Notes: generated by a model not told the origin, from the letters alone. Positions 1 through 13,225 are shown, counted from the first letter of the stretch. The stretch: 64,000 bases of DNA from Paramecium octaurelia (GCA_905182995.1 CAJJDP010000109.1:124001-188000); one strand, 5' to 3'. Numbers and translations are program-made.

Positions 1-1
1 A

Positions 2-991
2 GATTTGTTACAGAAATATAAACCTAAAGCTGATTAGTTGGAGAATTGCATGGAGATTGTCAACTCCAAAATCCATGACTTAATAACACTTAAAGAGGCA
101 TAAGAACTGAATCAACTTAATACAGATTCAAATATCTCTATCAGTAAGGTTATGGATATTGATGGGGCTGTCAGACTTTTAGAGTAAAATTAAAATGTCA
201 ATTCAGATATTGATTCTATCATTTCTCCATCAGAGTAAATCAAATTTAAAAAGGATCCCAAATATCAAGAACCTTCTCTTCCTAATTCGAGTATAGACTT
301 CTCAATTCCAGAAAATTATAAGTTATAAAGAATGGTAGATAGTGATTACAGTAACTTCAATATGAAGATTAACGAAGATGGCTCTTTGTTTATTGAATTA
401 CAAAAAGAACTTGAATAGAATTATCCAATGACTGAATCTAACAGAGAGATTATTTATCAATAAATTATTCAAGACTAAAAGTAGGAGTTTGATAAACAAG
501 TGAAAAAACTCTAAAAATTGAAACCAACTTATAAGTCTAAATTATATTTTGGGGAATCAATAGATTCCTCTATAGGCTCTTTGGCTAATGAATAAGTTCC
601 AAAGAATTTAAGCAGCAATATAAGTATGATTAGCAAATCTTAATCAAATGAGTCTATAATTGGTTCTGTGGTTAGTAGAAAAGAGAAGGCGGAGTTGTAC
701 GAGTAATGCCAATCTAAAGAATCCTCTATTTCAAAATTATAATTATCTAAAAATGATTTTGAACAATTAGGCTAAATAAGTAGTGGGATCAGCTAATTGA
801 ATTCGATTGTTGATAGTTACCAATCACATGATTAGTCTGTCAGTAGTGGAATTAGTAAAGTATTGAATGATAAGCAATTACAAAAGGAGAAGTATTCCAA
901 TATTGATAGTTCATTAAATATCAGTCAAGGAGGATCTTCGATAAAAAGTTTCCTCCTACTCAAAAAGTCAATGATCTCTAAAAAATATTGA
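2..991 (+). CDS. Ser/Gln-rich hypothetical protein, 3' part
   Basis: The frame is open from the left edge to TGA at 989-991, about 329 codons, so the N-terminus lies outside the window. I do not recognise the family. The protein is rich in Ser, Gln, Asn and Lys, with short acidic and Lys-rich stretches. Its last third is a low-complexity serine region with many SSIS/SGIS-like repeats and a basic end (KKSMISKKY). There is no membrane segment, and parts could form coiled coil. About 45 TAA/TAG codons in the frame must be Gln. The next gene lies convergently with its stop 90 bp away. Confidence 0.75.
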
Positions 992-1081
992 GGATTTATT
1001 AATATTTATTTTATAATTCAATTTACAAAAGATATCATTTATGTAGAATAGACTTAATAAATAATAATATGTTATTTATAT

Positions 1082-2720
1082 TCATACATTAGTCTTTCCT
1101 TTAACTAATTTACGATCAGAAAATTCTTCTTAGATGGGGAAATAATGTTAATGGTTGTTTATTTGTTCTTATTTTTTAACTTTGGCTCTTTATGGAAAGG
1201 GACTTTCTCCAATTTCCAAGACAGGTTGGCATAGTATAGATTGAATCGATTAGGGATTAACATTCTTTAATCCTGCAACTATGAATTCTGAAGGTTGTGT
1301 TTGATATTGTGTTTCTTGAGCTTAAACAGTTTATTGGAGTTATTATTTTGGTTAAGCAGAAACGATGAGTCTCTCTTTTTTAGTGTCAACGGACTTTTAT
1401 CTTTGATTTGAAAGTTTCTCTTCATTTTTTATCTCTTCCTTCTTATGCTATTATACAATCTATTGACGAATAGCTTCAGTAGCAATAGGTTGATTATTAG
1501 TTTTGATGGATTATCTTTGGTTGATTAGTTTTTATTGTTCTTTTTGGAGTTCTATTTTGAGTTGTTCTTGGAGCATTTTTTCTCTATCTCTTTGACTTGG
1601 AGCACTGCTTTGGATTCTGGTGCTGGGAGTGGAAGGCGGTTCGCCTTTCTTTCTGGGAACAGAAGGATAGTTGCCTTGATTATTATTCATGGGAGATAAA
1701 TTCTTGTCTTTAATTTATCCAGGTACTAAAATAGATATTAAAGGGGGGATATACATGCACTATGGGCTCTTTAATTAATTCTTGGCTATTCAATAGTTTT
1801 TTTGGTGGGTTCCTCTTTGTAATTAGATTTGGGGAGCTATATTTATTGTAATTTGATGGTTTGGAGTAATTCAGCCTTTGAATTTTGTTTTTCGATCGGT
1901 GGGATTACTTTTAAATTGTTGATGAGAAGTGGGTTTTGTAGAATTTAATTGCATGATAATCTCTTCATAGGTTGAACCTGGATCATTTAGACTATGATTG
2001 ATTATAAGTCTCTGGAGTATTGTTTGGGTAAGCATTCAAAGAGACCTCTTTGGATTTTATTGCAAAGTGCTTGGAGATCAGGAGCTTTGAAGGGTAATTT
2101 AAGTGAAGCCATTTCATAGATTACACATCCTAGACTCCAAATATCGCTCATAGAATTGTATGCTTCATTTCTCCATACTTCTGGACTAGCATAATAGGGA
2201 GTTCCCGTTTATGTATATGCAAAGCCTTTTTTAGTAACTTTGGAGACATTCAAATCTCCCAGTTTATAGTTGCCATTGGAAATGAATATGTTGGCAGTTT
2301 TTAAATCTCTATGAACAATTTTATTGTCATGCAATTTCTTAAGACTAATTTAAATGATGTGTTATACCCTTTGGTAATTTAATATAATGCTTTCCATATT
2401 TCTGTTTCAGGGAATAATTGATTACCAGCTTGTTTGATTTTATTCTGCAAATCGCCCTATGTTGCAAATTCCATAATAATGTATAGCATATTATCATCGA
2501 TAAAAGCATCTTTGTAATTAATGATATTGGGATCATCAAATGAAGCCAATATTCTAACTTCGTTAAGAGCATTTTCTTTCTCTTTTTCTTTCAAATCAAA
2601 AAGTTTAACTTTCTTCATGGCATAAACTTGCTGATCTGATCTCCTGATCACTTTGTACACTTAACTATATGATCCTTCACCCAAACGATTGAGTATTTCA
2701 AAATCACTAATTCTAGACAT
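1082..2720 (-). CDS. NEK-family serine/threonine protein kinase
   Basis: Predicted 528 aa with two introns (1726-1754 and 2345-2367). The kinase domain is N-terminal: glycine loop LGEGSYSQVYK, catalytic lysine in YAMKKV, HRDLK at about residues 129-133, TGTPYYASPEVW in the activation segment. The DFG triplet is DLN (about 148-150), which keeps the metal-binding Asp. These features and the MEFATQGDL hinge fit the NIMA-related (NEK) family, whose members act on basal bodies, cilia and mitosis. The C-terminal half is Gln/Lys-rich and coiled-coil-like, as in many NEKs. The start codon lies 33 bp from the stop of the upstream ABC transporter gene on the same strand. Confidence 0.9.
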
Positions 2721-2753
2721 ATTACTATATATATATATATATTTTATTATTTA

Positions 2754-4840
2754 TCATTCTGAACTATGCTCTATCTTTTTGAAATTCCATCCTTGTTCTC
2801 CATCAAACTAGATCATATAATCATGATGTTTGAACAATGAAGGTCTGTGACTAACTGTGAAGAGAGTGATACCCAACATCTTGGCAGTCTAATATAAGGT
2901 AGCCTCCACATCCATTGAAACTGCACTGGTGCACTCATCTGAGAATAACAAATATGGATATACCTAGGATTGCGAACACTGGTTTGTGATAGAACAGTCT
3001 AGCCATAGCAATTCTTTGTTTTTCACCTCCACTCAACACATCATTCCAATCATTGCATTTATCATATCCTCCTTCTCTTGCAACTAAATAATCCAAGTGA
3101 ACTAGTCTCAATAATTCTGTTAAATCGTCATCTGATACTTTCTTTCTCAACATTTGTAATTTTGTGTGTGGATAGATGATTTGATCCCTCAATGTTCCAG
3201 CAGGTAGATAAGGTCTTTAAGGAATGTAGAATAATTTATCGATATGAGGTCTATATAACTTACCACTTGAGATTGGCCATAAACCGCCCAAAATTCTGAA
3301 CAATGATGACTTTCCACATCCATTGGGACCAGTCACAATGCAATTCATATTTGGTTGAATCTAAGTATAAGCATTTATCTTACTTCAAATGTCATCTTCT
3401 AAGCCAAGATATCATTGTTTGGTGATATAATGGGGACTTCTTCAAATTTGATTGTGTTTTCAGTTTCAACGATCTAACCTCTATTCATTGAAACCAATGA
3501 TTATTTCTATGCAAAATATCCTGGTTAATTCTCATTGCTTTACAACATAGTTCTCATGTACTTACCATTTATCAAATCCTTCAATACTTCATCTAATTCA
3601 GCCACTAAAGTTGTGTATCCTGCCAACTACTAGATTTCCTTGTATGAAACCACCAATCTTCCAATAGCTTTGGCTAAATTAATCAAAAGAGATGAATTTC
3701 TAACGTAATCCCTTGTAATTGTTGAAGGATCATTATTTACACTCTTCAAATACTCCTCTCTTCTACTACCAAATACAGGTAATCCCACCACTGCATAACC
3801 AACCATAACAGCTCCGTATTTCACCAACATACTATCAAAAACTCCCATGTACAATCGTTTCAATATGATCTACCCAGTGTGTCCAATCAAATTATTGAAT
3901 GAATTTGTGATTCTTGTTTTCTCCCAAGCATGTCCTCTATAGAATGCAATTTCTTCACTGTGATACACCAAATCACTATGACATGCTCGATAATCTCCTT
4001 CAAGTCTCTACTCAATGGCTGTCAATTTACCAAAAGGTGGACTTAAGAATCTCAATAAAAATCCAGATATCAGATAATACAAAATGACGTACATAGGTCC
4101 TTAATATCCGACCAATTCAGCCAACTTTCTGGAGAATAAGATAATATCTAAGACAGGCTTTGAAAAATTGGAATAAATTTAGGACAATGAATTAGCCCAC
4201 TTTTCGATATCAGCTGTCAATCTTTAATCGGGATTGGCAACTCGACTATCTAGATTACTCAATTGATAAAAGATCATATCATTGAGGTAGATATCATGGA
4301 AATGTTGGGTTAATCGTTTTCTAAACCTTATTGCTAAGGATTTGTTTAAATAATCCAAGAAGGAATTCACGAAAGATGCAGGAATTGCCACCACTCCCAA
4401 TTTCAAGATTCTCTACAAGAACATATTCAAGTTTTATTCAATGATTGCTCGGACTATTTGCCCATTTACATTAGCTACATAGATACTTAAAAATGTCCTC
4501 GCGACTAGTGATGCTCTATTACTTAGAGAATAAGTTACGTAAGCAATACCAAGTCCAAAATTTCTGGTGAGTTCAACCTTGGAATAACTATTTTGAGTAA
4601 TTTCAAAATCCTCTTTAAGAACATACGATCGACATTGCCCTTTCCTTTTTTTTCATCTCTCTTCACTTTCATATTTTCAGTCTTTGATTTGGTCAATCTG
4701 ATCTTTAGTAAATACAGAATCACTGCTATTACAGCTCCTGAGATCACCTAATTGGATTATTGATTTGTTCATACTTTTCTCTTTGTAGATTTTAACATAA
4801 ACTATTTCACATCTAAGATCTTAGATAACACAGGAGGCAT
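2754..4840 (-). CDS. ABCD-family half ABC transporter (peroxisomal type)
   Basis: Predicted 662 aa after four introns (2939-2963, 3361-3383, 4516-4538, 4748-4774). An N-terminal membrane domain is followed by one nucleotide-binding domain. Landmarks include [14 protein letters not shown] and LPASFVNS-like text, the [13 protein letters not shown] loop typical of ABCD proteins, Walker [10 protein letters not shown] (about 480-488), signature [19 protein letters not shown] (from about 578), Walker [12 protein letters not shown] and the H-loop TVSHRP. Family knowledge: such proteins dimerise and import very-long-chain acyl-CoA into peroxisomes. Length matches the family. The second intron falls just before Walker A, and the first-listed one splits Walker B. 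Confidence 0.93.
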
Positions 4841-5719
4841 ATATGTATATATAATATTATCAATAAATATTTAATATGTGCTAATAATTTTAAATGGTTT
4901 TAATATTTTCTAATTACAATTACTTTTTCTCTAATTTTCCTAAAATTAATACGCACCACATTCCGTGTCATCTTTATAAATTACCAAAATATCTATGTTT
5001 TTATAAGCTATTGCTATGTCACATCTCCTTGGCTCTAGAACTGCTTACAAAAACAACTGCGGAGTTGGATCCTTGATATTTATCCTACCATATGTACTAC
5101 TAAATCACCTTTCATTTAAAGATGATTTATTTAAGTTATTATTTACTAAATTAATTCATTTTATCTGTCCCATTACATGAATAACAAATTAAATTAGAAG
5201 AAATTTAGATGATATTGAACTAAAATATGTTCTTAAATTGATTGTAGAAATATTTGATAGTTTTGTTATTATTAAAATAATAGTTGCAGGTTTAGTTGAT
5301 CTTTACGAAAACTGAAACATTGACATATTGTTGTCAGAATTAAAGTATAATCATTAGTAAAATCTAATTTTGAATTCATTTAAGAGATCAAAATCACTCA
5401 ATCTTAAAACTATATTAGAAATATTTAACCTTTAAGTTGGATATCTTTATTTAATTGAGAAACTGAAAATTTATTCAGCTGTTTTTATCCTCAATAAATA
5501 CAATTTTGTACTTAGTACTGAAAGAGGAACTTATAAATTGCTTATTGAAATTAACACTTATGAGCTAAAATCCATTATTATTGGAGTATAAAGATTGAAA
5601 ATATATATGTATTTGCTTATATCGTAATAATTTCTAGAAAATATTCGAAAAATCTATTTCGAGAAAATTTCCTTTTTTTGAGTTGGCCTTTCGTGTAACT
5701 AAAATTTATTAAATATAAT
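4841..5719. other. Intergenic region with no convincing gene
   Basis: AT-rich spacer between divergently transcribed ABCD and FKBP-TPR genes, so it probably contains both promoters. A frame on the + strand (about 5180-5678) has only one TGA, but no good start, no motif and biased AT-rich codons. I do not call it a gene. Confidence 0.5.
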
Positions 5720-6791
5720 ATGGAAGGAGGATTCATAAATTTAATCGAAGATGGCGGAGTTAAGAAAAGAATCCTTTAAGAAGGTTAAGGAGAGATGCCT
5801 ATAGATGGATCTAGATGCAAAATTTTGTTTAAAGGAACTTTGGATGATGGAACCATATTTGATTCTTCATTAGACAAAGAGAGACCCTATAAAGTCAGAA
5901 TTGGAAATGAAATATTAATTAAAGGATTTGACATTGCTTTAAAGTCGATGAAAGTTGGAGAAAAGGCCGAATTGAAAATCACTCCAAATTATGGATACGG
6001 TAATGAAGGAGATTAATATAAAAATGTTCCAAAAAATGCTAATCTCACTTATGAGATAGAATTACTCAATTTCAAAGATGGTAAAAAGTAGAAATGGTAA
6101 ACCAAATAAATACTTATTTAGGGAATTGACTATTGAGGAAAAGCAGCAGGAAGCTATGAATAAACGAACTAAAGGAACAGCACTCTTTAAGCAACAAAAT
6201 TATAAAGAAGCCTAAAAGATTTACAAGAAAGCTCTCTCTTATTGTACTCTAACTACTGCAGAAGGCAATGAGTTAAAAGCAAGTTTATAGCTTAATCTAT
6301 CAATTTGCTCTTATTAATTAGAATAATATAAAGATTCAATTGACTATGCTAAGAAAGCCCTTGATCTAAAGACTAATCAATAATAAAAATTAAAAGCCTT
6401 GTATCGAAAAGCCCTTGCTAACATTAAAACTAATGAATTGGATGAAGCTTTAGCTGATTTAAAAGATGCTTTAAAAATAGATTCTACAAACTCTGCTGTG
6501 ATTGAAGAATTATCAAAGGTGAAGTAATTACTAAAGGGAACAAAGATGAAAGAAAAGGAAATTTATTCTAAACTGTTCTAACAATAACTGTATGATGAAT
6601 CTGAAATTGAACCCAAGGAAATCGAAATAAAGGATGCTAAATCTGAATGCTCAAGTCTTTGTGATCCAAATGAAAAAATAGAAGAAGAAAACCAAACTAA
6701 ACCAACAGATGAAAATTTAGAAGTCTAAAAACTAAAAACAGATAATAATGATAATTGTAGAATTATCAGCGAAGAATAAGCACCTGTTTGA
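5720..6791 (+). CDS. FKBP-type peptidyl-prolyl isomerase with TPR domain
   Basis: Predicted 348 aa with one intron (6097-6121). Residues about 20-115 are an FKBP domain: VRIGNEILIKGFDIALKSM, MKVGEKAELKITPNYGYG, then NANLTYEIELLNF. After the intron comes TIEEKQQEAMNKRTKGTALF and three TPR units (GTALFKQQNYKEAQKIYKKA; LQLNLSICSYQLEQYKDSI; KALYRKALANIKTNELDEA). The C-terminal tail is acidic and Lys-rich. This is the architecture of FKBP51/52-like Hsp90 co-chaperones, which bind the MEEVD tail through the TPR; partner binding here is inference. ATG 5720 is chosen because MEGGFINLIEDGGVKKRIL matches the usual N-terminus. Confidence 0.92.
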
Positions 6792-7561
6792 ATCTTGATG
6801 AAAATTTAATTTTATTTTGCTATAGCATTATTTCTAAAATGTAGAACGAGTCTATTTATAATGATTAGAAGTACTCAAAAACTGTTTTATTATTTATGAT
6901 ATTATGATTAGATATTAAGAAGTTTGTTACCTTAGATGGGATTATTGCATATTTTTTGTAAAAATTTATAACTTTAGAAACTGTTAGTTTTAAGGATGCA
7001 TCTTTAAAAATAATTATGGATTAACAAAATATCAAATTTTAATTAAACTTGTTAATAATTAGTAACGTATTAGGTGAAATTTTATCTGTTTAGATAATAA
7101 ATTTATGAATGCTATTGGATTTATTAGTTTGATCATAATATCTCTTTAAAAAAAAATTCACCAAGGTATAATGATTTATTATATTTTTATTATCAGCTTT
7201 GATCTTGAAATATAATTTACAAGGAAAGATTCAATCTGTTAATTAAAAATAAAGTTCTCAAATTATTTTAATTTAATTAAATTGGAATTTAGAAATAATA
7301 CATGTTAAAACAAAAAATAACAGTATATTTATAAATGTCTATTTTCAATCCTCATTATTGCAAAAAATAAAAATATTTCAAAATATTTATTGATATATTA
7401 TTTAAGTTAGAAAGGTCTTATACATAAGCAAGTTGACGGCTTATTAATCGAATATTTCATTTATGCTCCTTACAAGTATGATGCAATCATTTTTTTTGTT
7501 TGAAAAGTTTAAGCTTTTTAAATTTATAATATATATATATTAAATTACATCCAATATCACA
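6792..7561. other. Intergenic region, nothing recognised
   Basis: Very AT-rich sequence with frequent TGA in all frames and no protein-like stretch on either strand. It holds the 3' flank of the FKBP-TPR gene. Confidence 0.5.
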
Positions 7562-7798
7562 ATGAGTAGCTTATAACAAAGGAAGGTAGATACTGAAAAT
7601 ACACCAAAATAACAAAATTCTGGTATTTCTCATGAATATAATTTTCCAAAAACTATCTAAAGTCATTAAGAAAAAATAATAAGTAATTAGCATAATCAAG
7701 TTGAAAAGAATGCTTCAACCAAATAAAGGAATTTAAATGAAAGCTTGAGCATAAAGAATTTGACTGAAAATCTTATAGAAAGATAGGAATATATCTGA
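7562..7798 (+). CDS. Small Asn/Ser-rich open reading frame, doubtful
   Basis: A 78-codon frame beginning MSSLQQRKVDTENTPKQQN and ending at TGA 7796-7798. Its composition (Asn, Gln, Ser, Lys) resembles Paramecium protein N-termini, and it follows an AT-rich leader. It overlaps, in antisense, the possible end of a minus-strand gene, and both cannot easily be real. It may be a first exon whose continuation I could not trace. No family recognised. Confidence 0.3.
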
Positions 7799-8340
7799 GA
7801 AAGAGATGCAAATTTGATTTACAATTAATTTAATTTAACTACACCTCTAATAATTTTAGAATCTTCTAATAAGCTTTTTTTCCTACGAATTCCCTTTTTA
7901 TTGACAGAGCCTCCATTGACTTTGAAATTCTTTTAAAATATGACATAATCTTTACTTCTTAAACCAGTTGGGCAAGATTCTTTCTGCCTTAATAATCTTC
8001 AAATATTGAAAGGTTAAATACTTGTGTTTTTTTGATTAGAATGTCGATAATTTCATGTATACTTTCTTTTTTGGAATTTTAGAAATTTTACAGTTATATT
8101 CCGATGCTTAATACTCATTAGTTTTATTTTAGGTTTGGTTTTAAGGACTAGGTAGAATTTAATACAAATTCATGCTTAAAATTGTGAATCTACAATTTTA
8201 AGAAACTTGTAACTGTTATCATCAGAGCCTATCTCAAAGTATTTACTAAATAATAAATAAGATTCACTACTATCATCATCCAATTTGAACATAATAAGGA
8301 GTGATTGGAAATTATATAAAGGCCTTTCTATTGGTAATTC
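7695..8340 (-). CDS. Possible small minus-strand gene, unresolved
   Basis: Minus-strand frames in this stretch look coding (acidic DDDSSESYLLFSKYF, then basic QKNFKVNGGSVNKKGIRRKK) but need at least one frame change. A GT...AAG intron near 8000-8024 would join the KKHK segment to LLRQKESCPTGLRSKDYVIF. The start was not found. It could be a small gene with two or more introns or a decaying remnant. No family recognised. Confidence 0.3.
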
Positions 8341-8542
8341 TACTGAAAATTTTAAATTTTATTAATATCACATATAATGAAATAAAATAGTGATTAAATT
8401 CTAAAAAGTTAAGGTATTAAATAATTTTATAAACTAACTTATTTTTATTCGCTTTCAATGAAATTTTGCTATAAATCACATTAATTGGACGTCTTAATAA
8501 ATAAAGCCATTTTATACAAGATAATAATAAAATTATAACAAA

Positions 8543-9720
8543 TCATTTTTATTTAACCTTCTTATTTACATTATCAAATTCTTCAATTTCTTATTTTTTT
8601 GTTTTTTTCTACAAGTTTTACTCTTATTCTTCCCTCCTCTTATACTTTAATAACATCTTTCTTCTTTTGATTTTTCTTAATTTCTCGATTGCTTTATTTG
8701 TTTTTGATACTGAAAATATAATATTATTTAATTACCAACTCTATTAAAAACAACATTTCCTTGCATAAATCCTTCTTCTATTTTATACAACTTTAATTCC
8801 AACCTAGGTCCAACTTCATGCAATCTGATACTCATTTATTACTTTTTATGTTATTTATTCTCAATTTCCAACTCTTCTAAATCAGATTATTCTGTATCGG
8901 AGGCAAACATTTAGTGATTGTTCTACAAAAAATCAGAAAAACTATTGTATTTTGATAAATTTGGTAATTTATTTGCTTTAATGATTTTTTTCATTTTTTT
9001 ATCAATTCCTTTTAAATTGAAACTAATGTAATAATGTCTTATGTATATCTTATCATTTTTATATGAGAACAATATGACTCTCTTCTATGTTTTAGGATTT
9101 GTATTTTAAACATTGATAGCAGGAAACATCGATTAAATCATATTACCTACAAGTTTAATGTGTTCACTAGTGGGTTTCTTAGGATCATCACTCTAAAAGT
9201 CAGTTTGGAATCCATTCATAACAAGCAATGGAGGTGAAAATACTCTAGAAAAGGATTTGAACTTTCTTTGAGCATTAAGAACTTCATTTCTATTTGCGTA
9301 TTTAAGAATACGGAATGTGAAGGTTGGTCCTCTAGGATTCTAAATAAATCTTATGTATGAATCTATTTATTAGCCATTTTAGTATACTCTTATTGGTTTA
9401 TGTCATTATGATCATATGAGATATTAAATAATAACCAGCTGCCTATATGTAATCTTTCATTTTAGTTTTATCTGATTCTTATAAATTCATGCTTGTGAAC
9501 GGATACATAACATCTCTGTAATCATCAATCAATTGCCGAATCGTCGAAGAAACTTTTCCTCTCTTTAATATGAATGCTTGATAATAGAAATTAAACTAAA
9601 CCTTTTGGTGTCTATCCAATCAAATCAAGATCCTCCTCTGTGGCTTCTTTATGTGTTCTTGTTTTTTTCTAGTTTTATCATAATTATAAAATGTACCCTT
9701 CTTCCTCCAACTTTAGGCAT
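8543..9720 (-). CDS. PPAN/SSF1 ribosome biogenesis factor (Brix domain)
   Basis: Predicted 357 aa with four introns (8710-8735, 9363-9387, 9577-9601, 9669-9696). The order of conserved segments matches Peter Pan/Ssf1 proteins: RGKVSSTIRQLIDDYRDVM, an NPRGPTFTFRILKY-type Brix core, SPPLLVMNGF, FPAINV followed by KRVILFSYKN, and the C-terminal IRLHEVGPRLELKLYKIEEG block. The tail is Lys/Gln-rich. Family knowledge: these nucleolar proteins act in 27S pre-rRNA processing and 60S assembly. The intron at 9577-9601 begins GTT and ends AAG, unusual here, but it is required to restore the alignment and frame. Confidence 0.88.
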
Positions 9721-9778
9721 TAATTAAAAATAATTAAAAAATTTTATATCAAAACCAACAAAAATAAACACATGGCTT

Positions 9779-10310
9779 TCATTATTCTTGGTATTGCTTC
9801 AATTTTTCTAAGTAAATATTGTAAAGATCTTTCGAAATAAATAAGTCATAATTTAGTAGTTCTAGCAATTCTGATTCTAATTGGTTCAACTCCTTTAAAG
9901 TGATTCCTGCTATTTTTGAATAATAATCATTCCTGTAATAATCGTCATCTTGAAATTTAATTGCTAAAACTATTGCTATAATTAGAAATCTAATTCAAAT
10001 GATTTGGATACCTATGAACACAATGGCTATTTAACAATATATCTGGATTTAATTCTTAAACCTTATCCAAGTAAATCAAAGCAATAACGAAACACTCATC
10101 TGTGCATTTTGCGTATTTTGCTATTCGAATCAAATAGTTTTCTAGTGTTATCGCAGGTACTTTTGAAGCATGAAATAATGTTTATTGAGAATCTAACTTG
10201 TCCGTTTCTTCAACTATCTCCTCCAGTATTGTTGCAATGCATTTTAAGATAGACGGATGTTTAGTTCTTTCATGATTCTTCACATTAACTTGTGTGCTGA
10301 TTTCTGTCAT
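9779..10310 (-). CDS. PHO80-like (P/U-type) cyclin
   Basis: Predicted 169 aa with one intron (9990-10011). The single cyclin box fits the PHO80 family: ILEEIVEETD, FHASKVPAITLENYLIRIAKY, CFVIALIYLDKVQELNPDILLN, then CVHRFLIIAIVLAIKFQDDDYY and GITLKELNQLESELLELLNYDLFIS. The CVHR.(L/I).I motif and the final LNYDLF are typical. Family knowledge: such cyclins pair with PHO85/CDK5-like kinases in nutrient or cell-cycle control. No extension beyond the box. The gene sits 58 bp upstream of the PPAN gene on the same strand. Confidence 0.88.
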
Positions 10311-10849
10311 ATTATTTTGATATTAGTAATACGCTTATTTTAAAATATTTAATTTAATCAAATCAAATTAAAATCAAATTCATATACCTCTTAATCAAAT
10401 CTGATGTAATGACATAATTAACTATGTTAATGGGATATCTTGATATTTCCAATTAATTGATCATTTTTATTAATTTTAATACTCCATCATCATTAATTAA
10501 ATTATAAAACTAAGAATTTTCTTATTTCTCAATACTTAAGAAATGTTTAACAATCAATAGAAAGAAAGAATTAAAAAAGGAGCTTGTTGTAATTTTTTAT
10601 AAATTTTATATAAAACATTCCTGAATTGATAAAAAAGTTTTTATAATAAAACAATAATTAGCACATCAAATTTATCTAATTATATTACTCAGAACATCTC
10701 TATGTAAGTATTCTCTTTAACTGAAGCCTTTTATTTAAGTTAGATCTAAGTTTTTTGTTTTCTACTATAAGTTTATCCTATGTAATGCAATTTACTGACT
10801 AGACCATTCATAATTATTTAGCTTACAATAGATTTATAGATTAACAAAA
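10311..10849. other. Intergenic region between divergent genes
   Basis: AT-rich, many stops in all frames, no coding signal seen. Likely holds the promoters of the cyclin gene and of the long plus-strand gene that follows. Confidence 0.45.
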
Positions 10850-13147
10850 ATGTTGAATAATACATAATATGTGATTTCATAAAAGAATATTGACTTCTAT
10901 ATCCGATTTTTTTTAAGATTTATTAATATCAAATTAAAATTAGTTAAAACTTTAGTGTTAAATAGTATATCTGCATCTTAATATTGGCCTTCTTAAATTA
11001 CATGTTTTAATTAACCAATAGATATAGAAGAATTAATATTATTTAAAATCGATAGTAGTTTTAGATATATTTTCTTCTTTCTTATTAATAAATAGGAGGA
11101 GGATGAAATAACCTCATTAACTGAGCTTAAAAAGCCCTTTATATTGATGAAATATCCCCTCAAATATTGGATAATGGTTCATGATAAAGGAGAGGAAGAT
11201 TTGATAAAATAAAATCTTGATAACAGACAGAAAATATAAAGATACTTATCTATTTTAAAAAAGTTGTTTTTAATTTCAAATGCATACTCATAACCACAAG
11301 CATGTAATTTGAGGAAGCCAATTCAATTTCAATGTTAAGTATTAGAGGAAGAAATCTTAGAATAACTAAACACTATTTAGTTTTGTAGGCAACTACCTGC
11401 GACAGAAGACGAGTTGGTTAAGTTGAATATGGATAAAATTAGAAATTCGAATAATGCTGAATTACATAGATTATTTTTAAAAGAAGCTTATTTATTATAA
11501 CCTTGCTGTACTCACATTCTAATGTCTTTTAAATAAGAGGAAAGTTCTAATTGTCCAAGATATTGCTTTGATAAATGGAAATGGAAATTGAAGTCTACAT
11601 TGAACCTACTCTACACATTTGGTAGATGTATAGTAAATTTATTCCAAATCATTATCTTTGATCCAATTTGTAATACCTCAGGTAGAATCCTATATCATCT
11701 TCTTTTGCTGAATACTGCATTAAAATTAAAAGATTTTAGGTTTCTGAACTACCAATCTAAATGATAAAAGATGTGAAATGGAATAAAAAAATGAATTACT
11801 TATGGCTTGCTTATATATTGATATATTCGAATAGAAGAAACAAAAAGCTAGCAACCAAAGTTGTTAAAGATTTGTGAAAACAAAAGAAAACAAATTAACA
11901 ATGTATTGGATTTGATATTGTGATTTAATTATTGGTCTTATGGAAATGAAAGCGTGGCTTATAATTATTAGAGATACGCCAGAAAAATATTAATGAGGCT
12001 ATAGGTTTATTAAATAAAGTGTACTATTCTCATTTATTAAGCTACACTTGTAAATAATAGCCTAATCCTTACTTACTATCTAATTTCAAGCAACAAATGG
12101 TTGAATAATTAAAAGCAATAAACTTCAGTGTTAACTTCAGAGAAAGTATTAAATTAATTAAAATTAGTTGTAGAATTTACAACTAGGAATATTACTTAAA
12201 TTATTATTAATACAACTAAATTACTATAATCATCAAATATAGCTGAAAAAGCATTAGTATTTGTAATTTAAGACAAAAAAAACAACTCCTCAATTAAGCG
12301 TTATAAAAGCATAAATTCCTTTATTTAATAAAAGCCATGCTGAGGGATTGGTTTGATATAAAAGGTATTAAATTAAAATTCGAGAATTCTATGGGTTTTT
12401 AATTGAAGAGATCTTATACTTTAAACAGAATAATATATGAAGCAGAACCACTGTAAAAGAACTTTCCTTTTTATCCAATTTTTGAAATCTTATGAAGATT
12501 AGGGTGTTTATAATTTAAATTAAATTTACTATAAGATGCCAAAGCAATTTTTGAGAAGGTTTTGTTGTCATGGTTGGGTTTAAGAATTGAAAATTTAAGA
12601 TAAAGACATTCTATATCCAAGGAACTTCTTTGTTTAGCAAAAATCATTGAACCTTTAAATAGAAAGGTGTGGGGGATATTAGCATAAAATTATAGAGAGA
12701 ACAATAAGTAAACAGTGTTTATAACGCTTGGATTAAACATACTTTAGTCATTTAGGTTTATTACTTGAATTAACTGAAGAGATGTTTAGTGTTAAGTTAG
12801 TCAGACTATTTTGGGTGCAAGTTTATGCTTCCAAAATATAGTTTTCTAATATTGAAAAGGTATTAAAGAATTTAGGTTAAGTGCATTCATTATTAGGAAA
12901 AAATGAAATGCAAAACAAGACCATCTTAAATCATAGAATTATTTTGGAAAGTGGAAATGAGATTGAAAGGATAAAATTTGAAATCAAGTTATTATGTTAA
13001 TAATACTAATATAATCAATATTCCTCGTCTTCTTCCCAAATCTCCTATAAAATTTAGACTAAATTTTTGAGCTTGATTTTCTTCTAGAATGGCTAGTAAG
13101 GACCTTTGATTTAACGAACAACGTCCTCAATCTATCTTCTTTCTTGA
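10850..13147 (+). CDS. Long poorly resolved gene or decaying pseudogene
   Basis: An open frame starts at ATG 10850 and runs about 300 codons to 11757 (conserved-looking text such as LKKPFILMKYPLKYWIMVHDK). Coding-type sequence then continues to TGA 13145-13147 but only with several frame changes, near 11740-11770, 11890-11950, 12290-12340 and 12495. One gap fits a 31-nt GTT...AAG intron; others need introns of 35-50 nt, longer than any other here. Segments such as FKLNLLQDAKAIFEKVLLSW hint at helical repeats (TPR-like), low certainty. It is either an intron-rich gene or a gene accumulating frameshifts. Confidence 0.4.
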
Positions 13148-13225
13148 TTGTTACCCATTAATTTTGATGGCTGGAACATTAATTTATATAATAACTAACA
13201 ATTACTATAATTTAATTTCAAATTT

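Noticed and set aside
5180-5678. Plus-strand frame of about 165 codons with only one internal TGA
   Set aside because: No start codon in a sensible place, AT-driven composition, no motif. With one stop codon in this code, such frames arise by chance.
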